A stretch of 64,000 nt of DNA from JAWMQL01 sp033283165 (GCA_033283165.1 JAWMQL010000008.1:62001-126000); one strand, 5' to 3'. Shown: positions 8,033 through 16,529, counted from the first letter of the stretch. The notes: generated from the sequence alone by a model not told the origin. Numbers and translations are program-made.

Positions 8033-9342
8033 GCGACAAGGACAAGCAACGGGCTGTACCTACCAGCCGGATGGGGCGTTTCGCACGGGTGGCGAAGCTG
8101 GCCGGTGGAGTGGCCGGCGGCATGCTGGCCGAAGGCTCGCGCCAGTTGCGCGCCGGCAAGCGCCCCAGGGCCCGCGACCTGCTGCTGACCCCCGGGAACG
8201 CCCGCCGGGTGGCAGACCAGCTGGCAGACATGCGCGGCGCCGCCATGAAGCTGGGACAGATCCTGTCCATGGATACCGGCGACCTGCTGCCGCGGGAACT
8301 GGCGGACATTCTCGCCCGGCTGCGCTCGGACGCCCGCTCCATGCCGCTGGAACAGCTGCAGGCAGCCATGACCGAGGCTTACGGCGAGGACTGGGAGGAG
8401 CTGTTTTACAACTTCGATTACCAGCCCCTGGCCGCCGCGTCGATCGGCCAGGTGCACCGCACCATTTCCCCTGACGGTCGCGAGATCGTACTGAAGGTCC
8501 AGTACCCCGGGGTGGCCCGGAGTATCGATGCCGACGTGGACAACATCGCCACGGTGCTGAAAGTGTCCGGGCTGCTGCCCGAGGGACTGGATATCAACCC
8601 GCTGCTGGCCGACGCCAAGGCACAGTTGCGCGATGAGGCCGACTACATCAAGGAGGCCGAGTTCCTGCGCGCCTTCGGCGAGGTGCTGGCCGATGACGAG
8701 CGTTTCCTGCTGCCTGAAGTGCTGCCGGACCTGACCCGGCGCAACGTCCTGGCCATGACCTACGTCGAGGGCCTGCCCATCGAGAGTATCGCGGAGGAGG
8801 CGCAGGCCGAGCGCGACCGGGTCATGACCGCGCTGGTGGACCTGATGCTGACTGAACTGTTCGAACTCCGGATGGTGCAAACCGATCCCAATTTTGCCAA
8901 TTACCAGTACCGCCACTCGGACGGCCGTATCGTGCTGCTGGATTTCGGCGCCACCCGGCACTTCAAGGCCGGCTTCGTGCGCGACTACCGCAAGCTGGCC
9001 AGGGCGGCCATCGACGGCGACCGGGACAAGGTGCTGGCGGCGGCGGAGCGGCTCGGTTATTCCATGGGGGACGCGAACTCGGAATACCGGGAACTGGTGC
9101 TGGAGCTGTTCCTGCTCGCGCTGGAACCCCTGGGAATCGACGAGGAGTACGATTTTGCCCATTCGGACCTGCCGGCGCGCATGTCGGAGTTGGGTGAGAC
9201 CGTAACCGATTACCGGGATTTCTGGCAGGCGCCCCCCACCGACGCGGTGTACTTCCACCGCAAGCTGGGTGGAATGTTCATGCTGGCCAGCCGGCTGGGG
9301 GCCCGGGTCAATGTCTACCAGTTGATCAGGCGCTGGCTTTAG
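8029..9342 (+). CDS. ABC1/UbiB (AarF/ADCK) family atypical kinase 2
   Basis: A 437-residue ABC1 protein with KLGQ (residues 74-77), AAASIGQVHRT, VLKVQYPGV, VQTDPNFANYQY and LLDFGATR in the expected order. It shares architecture with the preceding gene but is clearly diverged, so the pair are old paralogues rather than a recent duplication. Translation is coupled to the upstream gene by an ATGA overlap. Its last 17 bases overlap the 3' end of the convergent WS/DGAT gene. A role in isoprenoid-quinone or lipid homeostasis is inferred from the family only. Confidence 0.88.
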   Translation: MSDKDKQRAVPTSRMGRFARVAKLAGGVAGGMLAEGSRQLRAGKRPRARDLLLTPGNARRVADQLADMRGAAMKLGQILSMDTGDLLPRELADILARLRSDARSMPLEQLQAAMTEAYGEDWEELFYNFDYQPLAAASIGQVHRTISPDGREIVLKVQYPGVARSIDADVDNIATVLKVSGLLPEGLDINPLLADAKAQLRDEADYIKEAEFLRAFGEVLADDERFLLPEVLPDLTRRNVLAMTYVEGLPIESIAEEAQAERDRVMTALVDLMLTELFELRMVQTDPNFANYQYRHSDGRIVLLDFGATRHFKAGFVRDYRKLARAAIDGDRDKVLAAAERLGYSMGDANSEYRELVLELFLLALEPLGIDEEYDFAHSDLPARMSELGETVTDYRDFWQAPPTDAVYFHRKLGGMFMLASRLGARVNVYQLIRRWL

Positions 9343-10807
9343 TCCGTCGCCGGACGGCGGCCTTTTTTGCCTTCGCCCTGCGCTTCGGCGGGTTGAGGGT
9401 CGCGGCCTTCAACTCGTCGAAGGAGTCCTGCAGGCACTGGGCATAAAACTCCGGGTCCGGTAACTGGTCGCGGCAGGCGGTGAACGACAGGGTGATGGTG
9501 CCCTTCTTGTTCTGTACCGCGCTGTACACGATGTGGAACAGGCCGCAGCCCGGCAGCAGTGGACCCAGGCTGAAGGAGTCGATCAGTTCCGCGCCGCACA
9601 GGTAGAGTTGAAAGGGCGCCCCCGGTACGTTGGTCACCACCGTGTTCATCGTGGGATTGGCCTCCGTGAGGCCGGTTGCGGAGGCGGCGCGCAGCGCCAG
9701 GGACAGCACGTTGCCGGGCATGATGTCGGTGAGGTCCACCACCACCCGGGGGCCCAGGGCCTCGGCGAAGGCCTTGGCGGAGCGGGCCTCCTTGTGCACC
9801 GCCGCCAGTCGTTTCGCCGGGTCCTCCACGTCGGTGCGCAGCGCCACGTTCATGAAGCCCACCATATTGCCGCCCGAGGCGCGCTCCTCGGGCGAGCGCA
9901 CGTCGATGGGACAGCCGGTAACCAGGGTCTTTTGCGGTAACTCGTCCTTGCTCTGCAGGTACTTGCGCAGGCCGCCGGCGACGATGGTCAGCATCACGTC
10001 ATTGATGGTGGCGCCCTTCAGGGTGTTCTTGATGGCGCGAATCTCCTCGAAGTCGAACTTGCGCGCCTCCACCACCCGGTGGGACGAGATCTTGCCCTGG
10101 AAACGGGTTTTCTGCTTGTCCTCCAGGAAGTGAAAATCCTGCCGTTTTTCTCCCTTGCGAATACGCTGGACCGCGGGCACCAGCTGGCGTGCCATGTCCA
10201 GCACCTGGCCCGGCTTCTTCCAGGCGTCGAGGTAGGCCCGGGCCAGCATCCTCGGGGTGGACAGCCGTTCCACGATCCACGGCGGGGCTTTACCGGGGTC
10301 GCGTATCTCCGGCGTCATGTCGTGCACGATATTGTTGAATCGGGCTCCGGTCGCCCCGTCCATGGCACAGTGGTGGACCTTGGACAGCAGGGCGAAGCAG
10401 TTGGGCGGCAGGCCCTCCACGTTGTTCAGGCCCTCAATGATATAGAACTCCCACAGGGGCTTGTCCCGGCGCAGCGGCTGGGAGTGCAGGCGCGCCGCCA
10501 GGATGCACAGCTGGCGCCAGTCACCCGGCTTGGGCAGGGCGATATGGCGCACGTGGTATTCCAGGTCGAAATCCGGGTCTTCCACCCAGTAGGGGCGCCC
10601 CAGGTTCAGGGGCACGAACTGCAGCTTGCGGCGGAAAATGGGTGATTCGTGCAGGCGGCTTTCCAGCATCGACAGAATCTGCTTGAAACGCACCTTGCCT
10701 CCCGGTGCGGTGGACTGGTCATAAATGGATACGCCGCCGATGTGCTGGGGCAGGCCGTCCAGCTCGGCGTGCAGGAACATGGCGTCCTGGCCGGATAGTT
10801 GTTGCAT
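9326..10807 (-). CDS. Wax ester synthase/acyl-CoA:diacylglycerol acyltransferase (WS/DGAT) family protein
   Basis: A 493-residue member of the WS/DGAT family. The catalytic HHxxxDG motif is intact (HHCAMDG, residues 145-151), and the N terminus (LSGQDAMFLHAE) matches the family start. Such enzymes esterify fatty alcohols or diacylglycerol with acyl-CoA to make storage lipid at the inner face of the membrane. The C-terminal tail is rich in lysine and arginine, which may aid membrane or droplet association. It converges on the two ABC1 kinase genes with a 17-base overlap and no room for a terminator between them. Confidence 0.9.
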   Translation of the reverse strand: MQQLSGQDAMFLHAELDGLPQHIGGVSIYDQSTAPGGKVRFKQILSMLESRLHESPIFRRKLQFVPLNLGRPYWVEDPDFDLEYHVRHIALPKPGDWRQLCILAARLHSQPLRRDKPLWEFYIIEGLNNVEGLPPNCFALLSKVHHCAMDGATGARFNNIVHDMTPEIRDPGKAPPWIVERLSTPRMLARAYLDAWKKPGQVLDMARQLVPAVQRIRKGEKRQDFHFLEDKQKTRFQGKISSHRVVEARKFDFEEIRAIKNTLKGATINDVMLTIVAGGLRKYLQSKDELPQKTLVTGCPIDVRSPEERASGGNMVGFMNVALRTDVEDPAKRLAAVHKEARSAKAFAEALGPRVVVDLTDIMPGNVLSLALRAASATGLTEANPTMNTVVTNVPGAPFQLYLCGAELIDSFSLGPLLPGCGLFHIVYSAVQNKKGTITLSFTACRDQLPDPEFYAQCLQDSFDELKAATLNPPKRRAKAKKAAVRRRTKASA

Positions 10808-10887
10808 CGTGTGTCTCCTGGCAGAGTGCTGTCGCTAATAATAGCCCAGTCTGGCGGACAGATTGCCGCCCGCCGGACCGGGCTGGT

Positions 10888-12099
10888 TCAGCTCACTGCG
10901 CCGTTCGCGGCCAGTTCCCGCCGGATTCGCACCGTGAGGGGCAAAATCACCAGCAGCAGCAGTGGGGCGAAGATCACCGCCAGGGCGAGCAGGGTGCCGG
11001 TCATGCCGTAGTTATCCAGGGCAAGGCCCAGCACGGGCCCGGTGACAATGAATACCGCCCGGATCGCCAGGCTCACCAGCGAGTTGACCGTGGCGCGGAA
11101 GTCCCCCGGCATGCGCCGGTTCAGGGCTTCATAGAACACGGTCATGCTCAGCCCCCGCGCTACCTGGATCAGCAACCCGCAGGCGGCGCCCAACCAGCCG
11201 CCGATCAGCGCCATGCCCGTCAGGCCGGCCACCGGCAGTACCGCCAGCAGTAGCAGCAGGGAGCGGGCGCCGAGGCGGCGTTCCAGGGCGCCCGCGTAAT
11301 GCGCGGCAAGGCTGACCACCAGCGCAAATACAGCCCAGATGTAGCCGAAGCTCTGCAGCGGTATGCCCTGCAGCTCCCAGTACTTCTGGTAGCTCCAGAA
11401 GGAGTACAGGGCCAGCAAGCCGAACAGCACGATGGCCATCGCGGTCCACAGCACCACCGGTTTGCCGAACAGCAGCAGTTCCACGATGTGGCGCGCGTTG
11501 TCGCGGTGGCTGCCCTCACTGCGCCGGCGCGGCGGTTCCACCAGCCCGAGGCCGAGCAACAGCGGGGCCACCCCGACTACCGCCTGCACCCAGATTACCC
11601 AGTCCAGGGACCAGATCAGCAGGATGCTGGCGCCGATGCCCGCCAGGCCCGAAGCCGCCGCCTCGATGGAAATCAGCCGGCTCAGGGAGCGGCTGGCCCC
11701 GGCGCCACCCCCGCCGCGCTCCGCCAGGTACAGTTCGCTGTCGTACAGCAGCGCCAGGTCTGCCCCGGAGATCAGGGAGAAGCCCACGCCCAGCAGCACC
11801 TCGTACACCACAAAGTCCATGAAGCCGTCCGCCCACAGCAGGGAGAAAAAGCCCAGCGCATTGATGCCGGCGCCCACCAGCACCGCGCCGCGCCGGCCCC
11901 AGACATCTGCCAGGTAACCCGAGGGCACCTCGCACAGGGCGATGGTCAGGGCGAACAGGGCCTGGGTTTGCAGCACCTGGCTCATCGACAGGCCCTGGCC
12001 CTGCAGCAGCGGCACGTACACGGGCACCACCAGCATGAAGCTGTGGAAAAAGCCCATCACGTAGACGGTGCGAATATTGCGCTTGATCTTGTTGTTCAC
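10888..12099 (-). CDS. Major facilitator superfamily transporter
   Basis: A 403-residue polytopic membrane protein with about twelve hydrophobic segments. The loop after the second segment (CEVPSGYLADVWGRRGAVLVG) is the MFS motif A (GxLaDrxGrr). The remainder is typical of uncharacterised bacterial MFS drug/solute transporters and gives no substrate clue. The ATG at 12099 lies about 60 bases downstream of a strong minus-strand terminator, so it must either have its own promoter in that gap or depend on read-through. Confidence 0.88.
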   Translation of the reverse strand: MNNKIKRNIRTVYVMGFFHSFMLVVPVYVPLLQGQGLSMSQVLQTQALFALTIALCEVPSGYLADVWGRRGAVLVGAGINALGFFSLLWADGFMDFVVYEVLLGVGFSLISGADLALLYDSELYLAERGGGGAGASRSLSRLISIEAAASGLAGIGASILLIWSLDWVIWVQAVVGVAPLLLGLGLVEPPRRRSEGSHRDNARHIVELLLFGKPVVLWTAMAIVLFGLLALYSFWSYQKYWELQGIPLQSFGYIWAVFALVVSLAAHYAGALERRLGARSLLLLLAVLPVAGLTGMALIGGWLGAACGLLIQVARGLSMTVFYEALNRRMPGDFRATVNSLVSLAIRAVFIVTGPVLGLALDNYGMTGTLLALAVIFAPLLLLVILPLTVRIRRELAANGAVS

Positions 12100-12156
12100 G
12101 GTACTGATCTCTGTGTGATCGAGTACCTGGAGAACGGAGGAATGGGTATAAATATG

Positions 12157-12193
12157 AAAAAAGCCTCCGGAATCCAGGTTCTCGGAGGCTTTT
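12157..12193 (-). terminator. Bidirectional-looking intrinsic terminator
   Basis: GCCTCCG at 12163-12169 pairs with CGGAGGC at 12183-12189, extended by GAA/TTC with one bulged base. Read on the minus strand the stem is followed by six T residues, giving a strong intrinsic terminator just after the 29-residue frame. On the plus strand four T residues follow, so weaker termination is possible there too. Confidence 0.7.
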
Positions 12194-12224
12194 CCTTAAC
12201 GACTTGTCAGTAAAAAATCCTTCC

Positions 12225-12314
12225 TCAAACCACCTCGTCTGCCCACAGGCACACGAGCGCCGACGGCATGTCGCCGCGCTTGCTGATGTCCTGTCGATAA
12301 CTGAAGGTGGTCAT
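12225..12314 (-). CDS. Possible small protein of 29 residues
   Basis: A short frame starts at an ATG preceded by GTGGAAGAC (GGAAG as ribosome site) and begins MTTFSYRQD and ends LWADEVV before a TGA. Three things favour it being real: a ribosome site at good spacing, a -10-like TATAGG about 30 bases upstream, and an intrinsic terminator about 35 bases after the stop. It has no signal peptide or membrane segment. I do not recognise it. It could instead be part of a non-coding RNA that uses the same terminator. Confidence 0.4.
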   Translation of the reverse strand: MTTFSYRQDISKRGDMPSALVCLWADEVV

Positions 12315-12364
12315 GTCTTCCACATCGTCGCTGTGAATTGCCTGCCTATAGTGCCCCGGGATCG

Positions 12365-12376
12365 TGACCGAGGTCA
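12365..12376. promoter_or_regulatory. FNR-like dyad TGACC-GA-GGTCA
   Basis: On the minus strand the site reads TTGAC-CTCG-GTCAC, one base short of the perfect FNR/DNR-type dyad seen before nnrS. It lies between the small frame and fhs. Its distance from the predicted -10 does not fit class II activation well, so its target is uncertain. Confidence 0.35.
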
Positions 12377-12403
12377 ATCAAAGACCAGTGAAAGGGTGGC
12401 GAT

Positions 12404-12419
12404 TGTGAAAAACTTCACA
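12404..12419 (+). promoter_or_regulatory. CRP/Vfr-type binding site upstream of fhs
   Basis: The sequence TGTGA-AAAACT-TCACA matches the CRP consensus half-sites and N6 spacing exactly. It is centred 54 bases before the fhs ATG. A weak promoter (TTGTGA at 12403-12408, 17-base spacer, TACTAG at 12426-12431) overlaps it; if that promoter is used, CRP would sit near -26 and repress fhs. Alternatively the site could serve the minus-strand transcript from about -73, a class I activator position. Confidence 0.6.
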
Positions 12420-12465
12420 GGCTTGTACTAGTCTGGAGGACCGGAGACTGATTTGGAGTGAGACG

Positions 12466-14136
12466 ATGAAACCGGATATCGAAATTGCCCGGGCTGCCGG
12501 CACCGGCCCCATCGCGGCGGTCGCCCGGCGACTGGGGATTCCGGACCAGGCGCTGGTACCCTATGGTCACGACAAGGCCAAGATCGAACTGGCGTACCTG
12601 CAGGGCCTCAATGACCGGCCCCGCGGCAAGCTGGTGCTGGTAACCGCTATCAGCCCGACCCCGGCGGGGGAGGGCAAGACCACCACCGCCATCGGCCTGG
12701 TCGACGCCCTGAACCTGCAGGGCAGGAAGGCCTCGGTGTGCCTGCGGGAACCCAGCCTGGGGCCCTGCTTCGGGCTGAAGGGCGGTGCCGCCGGCGGCGG
12801 CTTCGCCCAGGTGGTCCCGATGGAAGACATCAACCTGCATTTCACCGGCGACATGCACGCCATCGGTGCCGCCCACAACCTGCTGGCGGCCATGGTGGAT
12901 AACTATGTGCACTGGGGCAACGATCTGCGCCTCGACCTGCGCCGGGTAAACTGGCGCCGGGTGGTAGACATCAACGACCGCCAGTTGCGCCAGATCGTGA
13001 CCGGCATCGGCGGCCCCGCCAATGGCTTTCCCATGGAAGGGGGCTTTGACATCACCGTTGCCTCCGAAGTGATGGCGATTTTCTGCCTGGCCCGCAACCT
13101 GGATGACCTGCAGCAGCGGCTGGCCAGGATCCTGGTGGGTTACACCCGCGACCTGGCGCCCGTGACCGCCGCCGATATCCAGGCCGCCGGCGCCATGACC
13201 GCGCTGTTGAAGGATGCCCTGGCGCCCAACCTGGTACAGACCCTGGAGGGTAACCCGGCATTTATCCACGGCGGTCCCTTTGCCAATATCGCCCACGGCT
13301 GCAACTCGGTTATCGCCACCGAGGCGGCGATGAAGCTCAGCGACTACGTGATCACCGAGGCCGGCTTCGGCGCCGATTTGGGGGCCGAGAAGTTCTTCAA
13401 CATCAAGTGCCGCATGGCGGGACTCAAGCCGGACGCGGCAGTGCTGGTGGCCACCATCCGCGCGCTGAAGATGCACGGCGGAGTGCCCCGCGGCGAACTC
13501 GAAAAGGAGGATGTGCCGGCTCTGGAGCGCGGGCTGGAAAACCTTGGTCGACACCTGCGCAACACCGGCCACTTCGGCCTGCCGCAGCTGGTGGCGATCA
13601 ACCGTTTCACCAGCGACACCGAGGCGGAGATGACCGCGGTGCAGCGCTTCGTGCAGGCGCGCGGCGTGACGGCCTATGTCTGTGATCACTGGGCCAAGGG
13701 CGGCCAGGGGGCACTGGAGTTGGCAGATGCGCTGGCGGACTTGTTGCACAAGAACACCGCCCAGTTCCGCACGCTGTACGAGGACGACCTCAGCCTGTGG
13801 GAGAAAACCCGACTGGTGGCGCGCTCGGTGTACGGCGCCGACGACGTGGACGCGGACCAGAAAATTCGCGACCGGTTCGAACAGTACCAGCGTGAGGGCT
13901 ATGGCCACTTCCCGGTGTGCATGGCCAAGACGCCCTACAGCTTTTCCACGGATCCCGGCCTGTTGGGCGCCCCGGGCAACCACCGGATCAAGGTGCGCGA
14001 CCTGAGCCTGTCAGCCGGGGCCGGCTTCCTGGTGGTGATCTGCGGCGACGTGATGCGCATGCCGGGCCTGCCCCGGGTACCCGCGGCCAACAGTATCTGT
14101 GTCAACGACCGGGGCCAGATTGAGGGTCTGTTCTAG
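12466..14136 (+). CDS. fhs: Formate--tetrahydrofolate ligase
   Basis: A 556-residue protein matching 10-formyltetrahydrofolate synthetase over its whole length. The nucleotide-binding loop TPAGEGKTT is at residues 65-73, and the family segments EPSLGPCFGLKGGAAGGG and FTGDMHAIGAAHNLL follow. It makes 10-formyl-THF from formate, ATP and THF for purine and formyl-methionine synthesis, or runs in reverse. It stands alone with a GGAGTGAG ribosome site. No purU, folD or formate dehydrogenase gene is nearby. Confidence 0.97.
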   Translation: MKPDIEIARAAGTGPIAAVARRLGIPDQALVPYGHDKAKIELAYLQGLNDRPRGKLVLVTAISPTPAGEGKTTTAIGLVDALNLQGRKASVCLREPSLGPCFGLKGGAAGGGFAQVVPMEDINLHFTGDMHAIGAAHNLLAAMVDNYVHWGNDLRLDLRRVNWRRVVDINDRQLRQIVTGIGGPANGFPMEGGFDITVASEVMAIFCLARNLDDLQQRLARILVGYTRDLAPVTAADIQAAGAMTALLKDALAPNLVQTLEGNPAFIHGGPFANIAHGCNSVIATEAAMKLSDYVITEAGFGADLGAEKFFNIKCRMAGLKPDAAVLVATIRALKMHGGVPRGELEKEDVPALERGLENLGRHLRNTGHFGLPQLVAINRFTSDTEAEMTAVQRFVQARGVTAYVCDHWAKGGQGALELADALADLLHKNTAQFRTLYEDDLSLWEKTRLVARSVYGADDVDADQKIRDRFEQYQREGYGHFPVCMAKTPYSFSTDPGLLGAPGNHRIKVRDLSLSAGAGFLVVICGDVMRMPGLPRVPAANSICVNDRGQIEGLF

Positions 14137-14163
14137 GGCCAACTCAAGCAGTGTGAACGGGCC

Positions 14164-15342
14164 CTAATCGCCCGCGCCGCCGGGCAGGTAGTGGTGCAGA
14201 AAGCGGGCCACGTTGCCGCCCATCACCCGCCGGATTTCCTCTTCCTCGAAACCCTGGCGCAGCATCTCTGCGGTCAGCACCGCCAGTTCAGAGGTGTCGA
14301 AGGGCGCCTCGATGGCGCCGTCAAAATCCGAGCCCAGCGCCACGTGCTCCACGCCGACCAGGTCGATACCGTAGCGTATCGCGCGCACGATCCCCGCCGG
14401 GCTGGGATCACAGACCGCCGCGTCCCAGTAGCCCACGCCGATCAGCCCGCCCATCTGCGCGATGCCCCACATCAGGTCGTCTGAGATGTTGCGCGGTGTA
14501 TCGCAGTGCCCCTTGAAACCGGTGTGACTGACGATCAGCGGGCCGGGACCGGCGGCCAGGACATCCACCACCACCGCCTCCGAGGAGTGGGCCAGGTCCA
14601 CGATGATGCCCAGCTCGCGCATGCGGGCAAGCGCCTCGCGTCCGAATGCAGTGAGTCCGGCGCCGCTTTGCCCGTGCAGGGAGCCGCCCAGCTCATTGTC
14701 GAAGAAGTGCTGCAGGCCCATCACGCGGTAACCGGCATCGAACAGGGTCTGCACGTTATCCAGTTCTCCCGCCAGGGCGTGGGAACCCTCGGTGCCCAGC
14801 ACCCCGGCGATCACCGGTTCGCCGTCGATACGGCGCTGCAGCAGCGTCCTGACGTCTTCGGCATTGCGCAGCAGGAAGAACTGTTCGGGCAACTGCTGCT
14901 CCAGGGCCTGCAGGCGCCGGGCCTGGTACAGGGCGCGTTCGCTGAGACTGTCCCAGGTCGCTACCGGCCAGCGCTGCACCAGGGCCAGTGCGGTGATGTT
15001 GTCCCGCGCCGCCGCCGCGTTCTGCTCGTAGTTCTGCCCCGCGGGCGTTTTGGTGACCACGGTGAATACCTGGATCGCCACGTTACCCTCACGCAGGCGG
15101 GGCAGGTCCACGTGGCCGCGGTCACTGCGCCGGGCCAGGTCACGGTACCAGAGGGTGCTGTCTGCGTGCAGGTCGGCGACCACCAGGGAATCGTGCAGGG
15201 CCTGCGCTTCTTTCGGGATGACGTAGGCCGCATGGGGCCGAACCCGGTTCATGCTGTTCTCCAGTATGCCCGGCGCCAGGGCCAGGAACAGGCCCGTCAG
15301 CAGGACCAGCGTCAGCAGTGTGATGACAAGGACTTTGCGCAT
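14164..15342 (-). CDS. Membrane dipeptidase (peptidase M19, renal dipeptidase family), membrane-anchored
   Basis: About 392 residues with an N-terminal hydrophobic segment (VLVITLLTLVLLTGLFLALA) followed by an M19 amidohydrolase-fold domain. The first metal motif appears as DLHADSTLW, the central glutamate in GVLGTEGSHAL, and later histidines in VDLAHSS and VSHTGFKGH. Members hydrolyse dipeptides with a zinc centre; this one would face the periplasm. A start at M16 of the longest frame (15342) is chosen because the hydrophobic segment follows directly; 15351 is also possible. Confidence 0.88.
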   Translation of the reverse strand: MRKVLVITLLTLVLLTGLFLALAPGILENSMNRVRPHAAYVIPKEAQALHDSLVVADLHADSTLWYRDLARRSDRGHVDLPRLREGNVAIQVFTVVTKTPAGQNYEQNAAAARDNITALALVQRWPVATWDSLSERALYQARRLQALEQQLPEQFFLLRNAEDVRTLLQRRIDGEPVIAGVLGTEGSHALAGELDNVQTLFDAGYRVMGLQHFFDNELGGSLHGQSGAGLTAFGREALARMRELGIIVDLAHSSEAVVVDVLAAGPGPLIVSHTGFKGHCDTPRNISDDLMWGIAQMGGLIGVGYWDAAVCDPSPAGIVRAIRYGIDLVGVEHVALGSDFDGAIEAPFDTSELAVLTAEMLRQGFEEEEIRRVMGGNVARFLHHYLPGGAGD

Positions 15343-15435
15343 GGTGAGCATTCCGAACGATTTCACCCAGTGTAGCAGGATGGTCATCCGGGGGTTTTCG
15401 GCCTATGCTGAGATCGTCCACCGTGAGGAAAACCC

Positions 15436-15810
15436 GTGAAACAGACCGTAATCTATAGCCTGTTGATCTCAGGCGTGCTGGCCACCACAGCGCTGCGTGC
15501 AGATAACCTGGCGGACGCCGCCAATGACCTCTGTGAGCACATCAAGCAGTGCACCCTGACGCAAATGAACCAGGAAGAGATCACCCCGGAAATGCGCCAG
15601 ATGATCGAGCCCATGATCGCCAACATGTGTACCGCCATGCGCTCTCAGGTTACCGCAGCACCAGAGGGTCACCCCCTGTACCAGTCCGCCACTGACTGCA
15701 TGCGCAGTATGACCCGGATCAGCTGCGAGGCCATGCAGGACGGCGCAAACATGGAAACCGCCGAGTGCAAAAAGTACGAGGAGATCGCCCGGTCTTATAG
15801 CGGCGAATAG
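15436..15810 (+). CDS. Small exported cysteine-containing protein of unknown function
   Basis: A 124-residue protein with a signal peptide (MKQTVIYSLLISGVLATTALRA, likely cut after ALRA). The mature part holds six cysteines and many methionines (about a dozen), with a central block EMRQMIEPMIANMCTAMRSQ. The even cysteine number suggests disulfides in the periplasm, and the methionine richness might suit metal binding or redox buffering, but that is speculation. I do not recognise a family. It is divergent from the M19 dipeptidase with about 90 bases between starts. Confidence 0.75.
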   Translation: MKQTVIYSLLISGVLATTALRADNLADAANDLCEHIKQCTLTQMNQEEITPEMRQMIEPMIANMCTAMRSQVTAAPEGHPLYQSATDCMRSMTRISCEAMQDGANMETAECKKYEEIARSYSGE

Positions 15811-15863
15811 CGCGGCGGTCCCTCTGGCGCAGTCCCGCCGGGTGAAATATTTCCCTGATCCAA

Positions 15864-15875
15864 TTCGGCGCCGAA
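15864..15875. promoter_or_regulatory. Perfect 12-base palindrome TTCGGCGCCGAA
   Basis: It lies 43 bases before the GTG start of the next gene, in the 107-base gap after the small exported protein. It could be an operator, or the stem of a weak hairpin without a T-tract. Confidence 0.25.
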
Positions 15876-15917
15876 GGAGTAGGATATAGCGTAACCTGAA
15901 CAGGAGCGCGACATACC

Positions 15918-16529
15918 GTGTCCACCGAAGCCAGACAAACCGCTGCAACAGCCGCTCACACGACCGGCGCGATGCTACTAGCCCGCCACGCGCTGCAACA
16001 CGGCCTGGTGGCGCTGGCGGTACTTGCCGCCACCGCTTTCAGTGGCGAGCGGGCCGCGCTGACCGGGTCCGGCGCCTGGTTGATTGCCTGTGGGGTGGCC
16101 TCGGTATTGACCGGTGTGGTGGTGACCACCCTCATTCATGAATGGGGACATCTGCTGGGTGCCACCCTGGCGGGCGGCGCATTCAGGATTCCTGCCCGGC
16201 CGGGCCTGTTTACCTACGATTGGGACTTTGCCAACAACAGTGTCAGTCAGTTCATGGTGATGAGCCTCGGAGGTAACCTGGGCGGTTTGCTCGGTATCGG
16301 ACTGCTGTGGTGGCTGGTCCCCGCGGACTGGGCTTTACGCTCCCTGGTCCTGGCCGGTGCCCTGTCCGGCGTCGCCTTCGGGGCGGCCATTGAGTGGCCG
16401 GTCCTGTTACGTACCGCGCGCAGCGGCGAACCCTTCGCGGAACTGTCGAAAATTACTCCAACCGTCCTGCTGCTGAGCCTGGCCGCCTCCATCCTGACGG
16501 GCGTTATCGCCTGGCAGTTGCTTGCCTAG
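15918..16529 (+). CDS. Integral membrane protein with HExxH motif (peptidase M50-like)
   Basis: A 203-residue protein with about five hydrophobic segments and HEWGH at residues 74-78 within the second or third segment (TTLIHEWGHLLGATLAGG). Placement of HExxH inside a membrane helix is the hallmark of M50 site-2-type proteases. The usual second motif (NxxPxxxxDG) is not obvious, so it may be a divergent or short member of the family. It starts at GTG (15918) after an AGGAGCG ribosome site. The final four bases overlap the 3' end of the convergent acyltransferase gene. Confidence 0.7.
   Translation: MSTEARQTAATAAHTTGAMLLARHALQHGLVALAVLAATAFSGERAALTGSGAWLIACGVASVLTGVVVTTLIHEWGHLLGATLAGGAFRIPARPGLFTYDWDFANNSVSQFMVMSLGGNLGGLLGIGLLWWLVPADWALRSLVLAGALSGVAFGAAIEWPVLLRTARSGEPFAELSKITPTVLLLSLAASILTGVIAWQLLA

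Larger units (their letters stand above)
12100..12465. other. Intergenic region between the MFS transporter and fhs
   Basis: This 366-base region separates divergent genes. From left to right it holds about 60 bases of leader for the MFS gene, a hairpin terminator (12157-12193), a possible 29-residue reading frame on the minus strand (12225-12314), a TATAGG -10-like element for that frame (12350-12345), a TGACC/GGTCA dyad (12365-12376) and a perfect CRP-type site (12404-12419). The contents suggest a small independently transcribed gene plus regulated expression of fhs. Confidence 0.6.

Noticed and set aside
12142..12213. A 23-codon plus-strand frame with GGAGG ribosome site upstream of fhs
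   Set aside because: Most of it is the terminator hairpin, which fully explains the sequence; the ribosome-like GGAGG is part of the pairing segment. Kept only as a possible leader in a finding.
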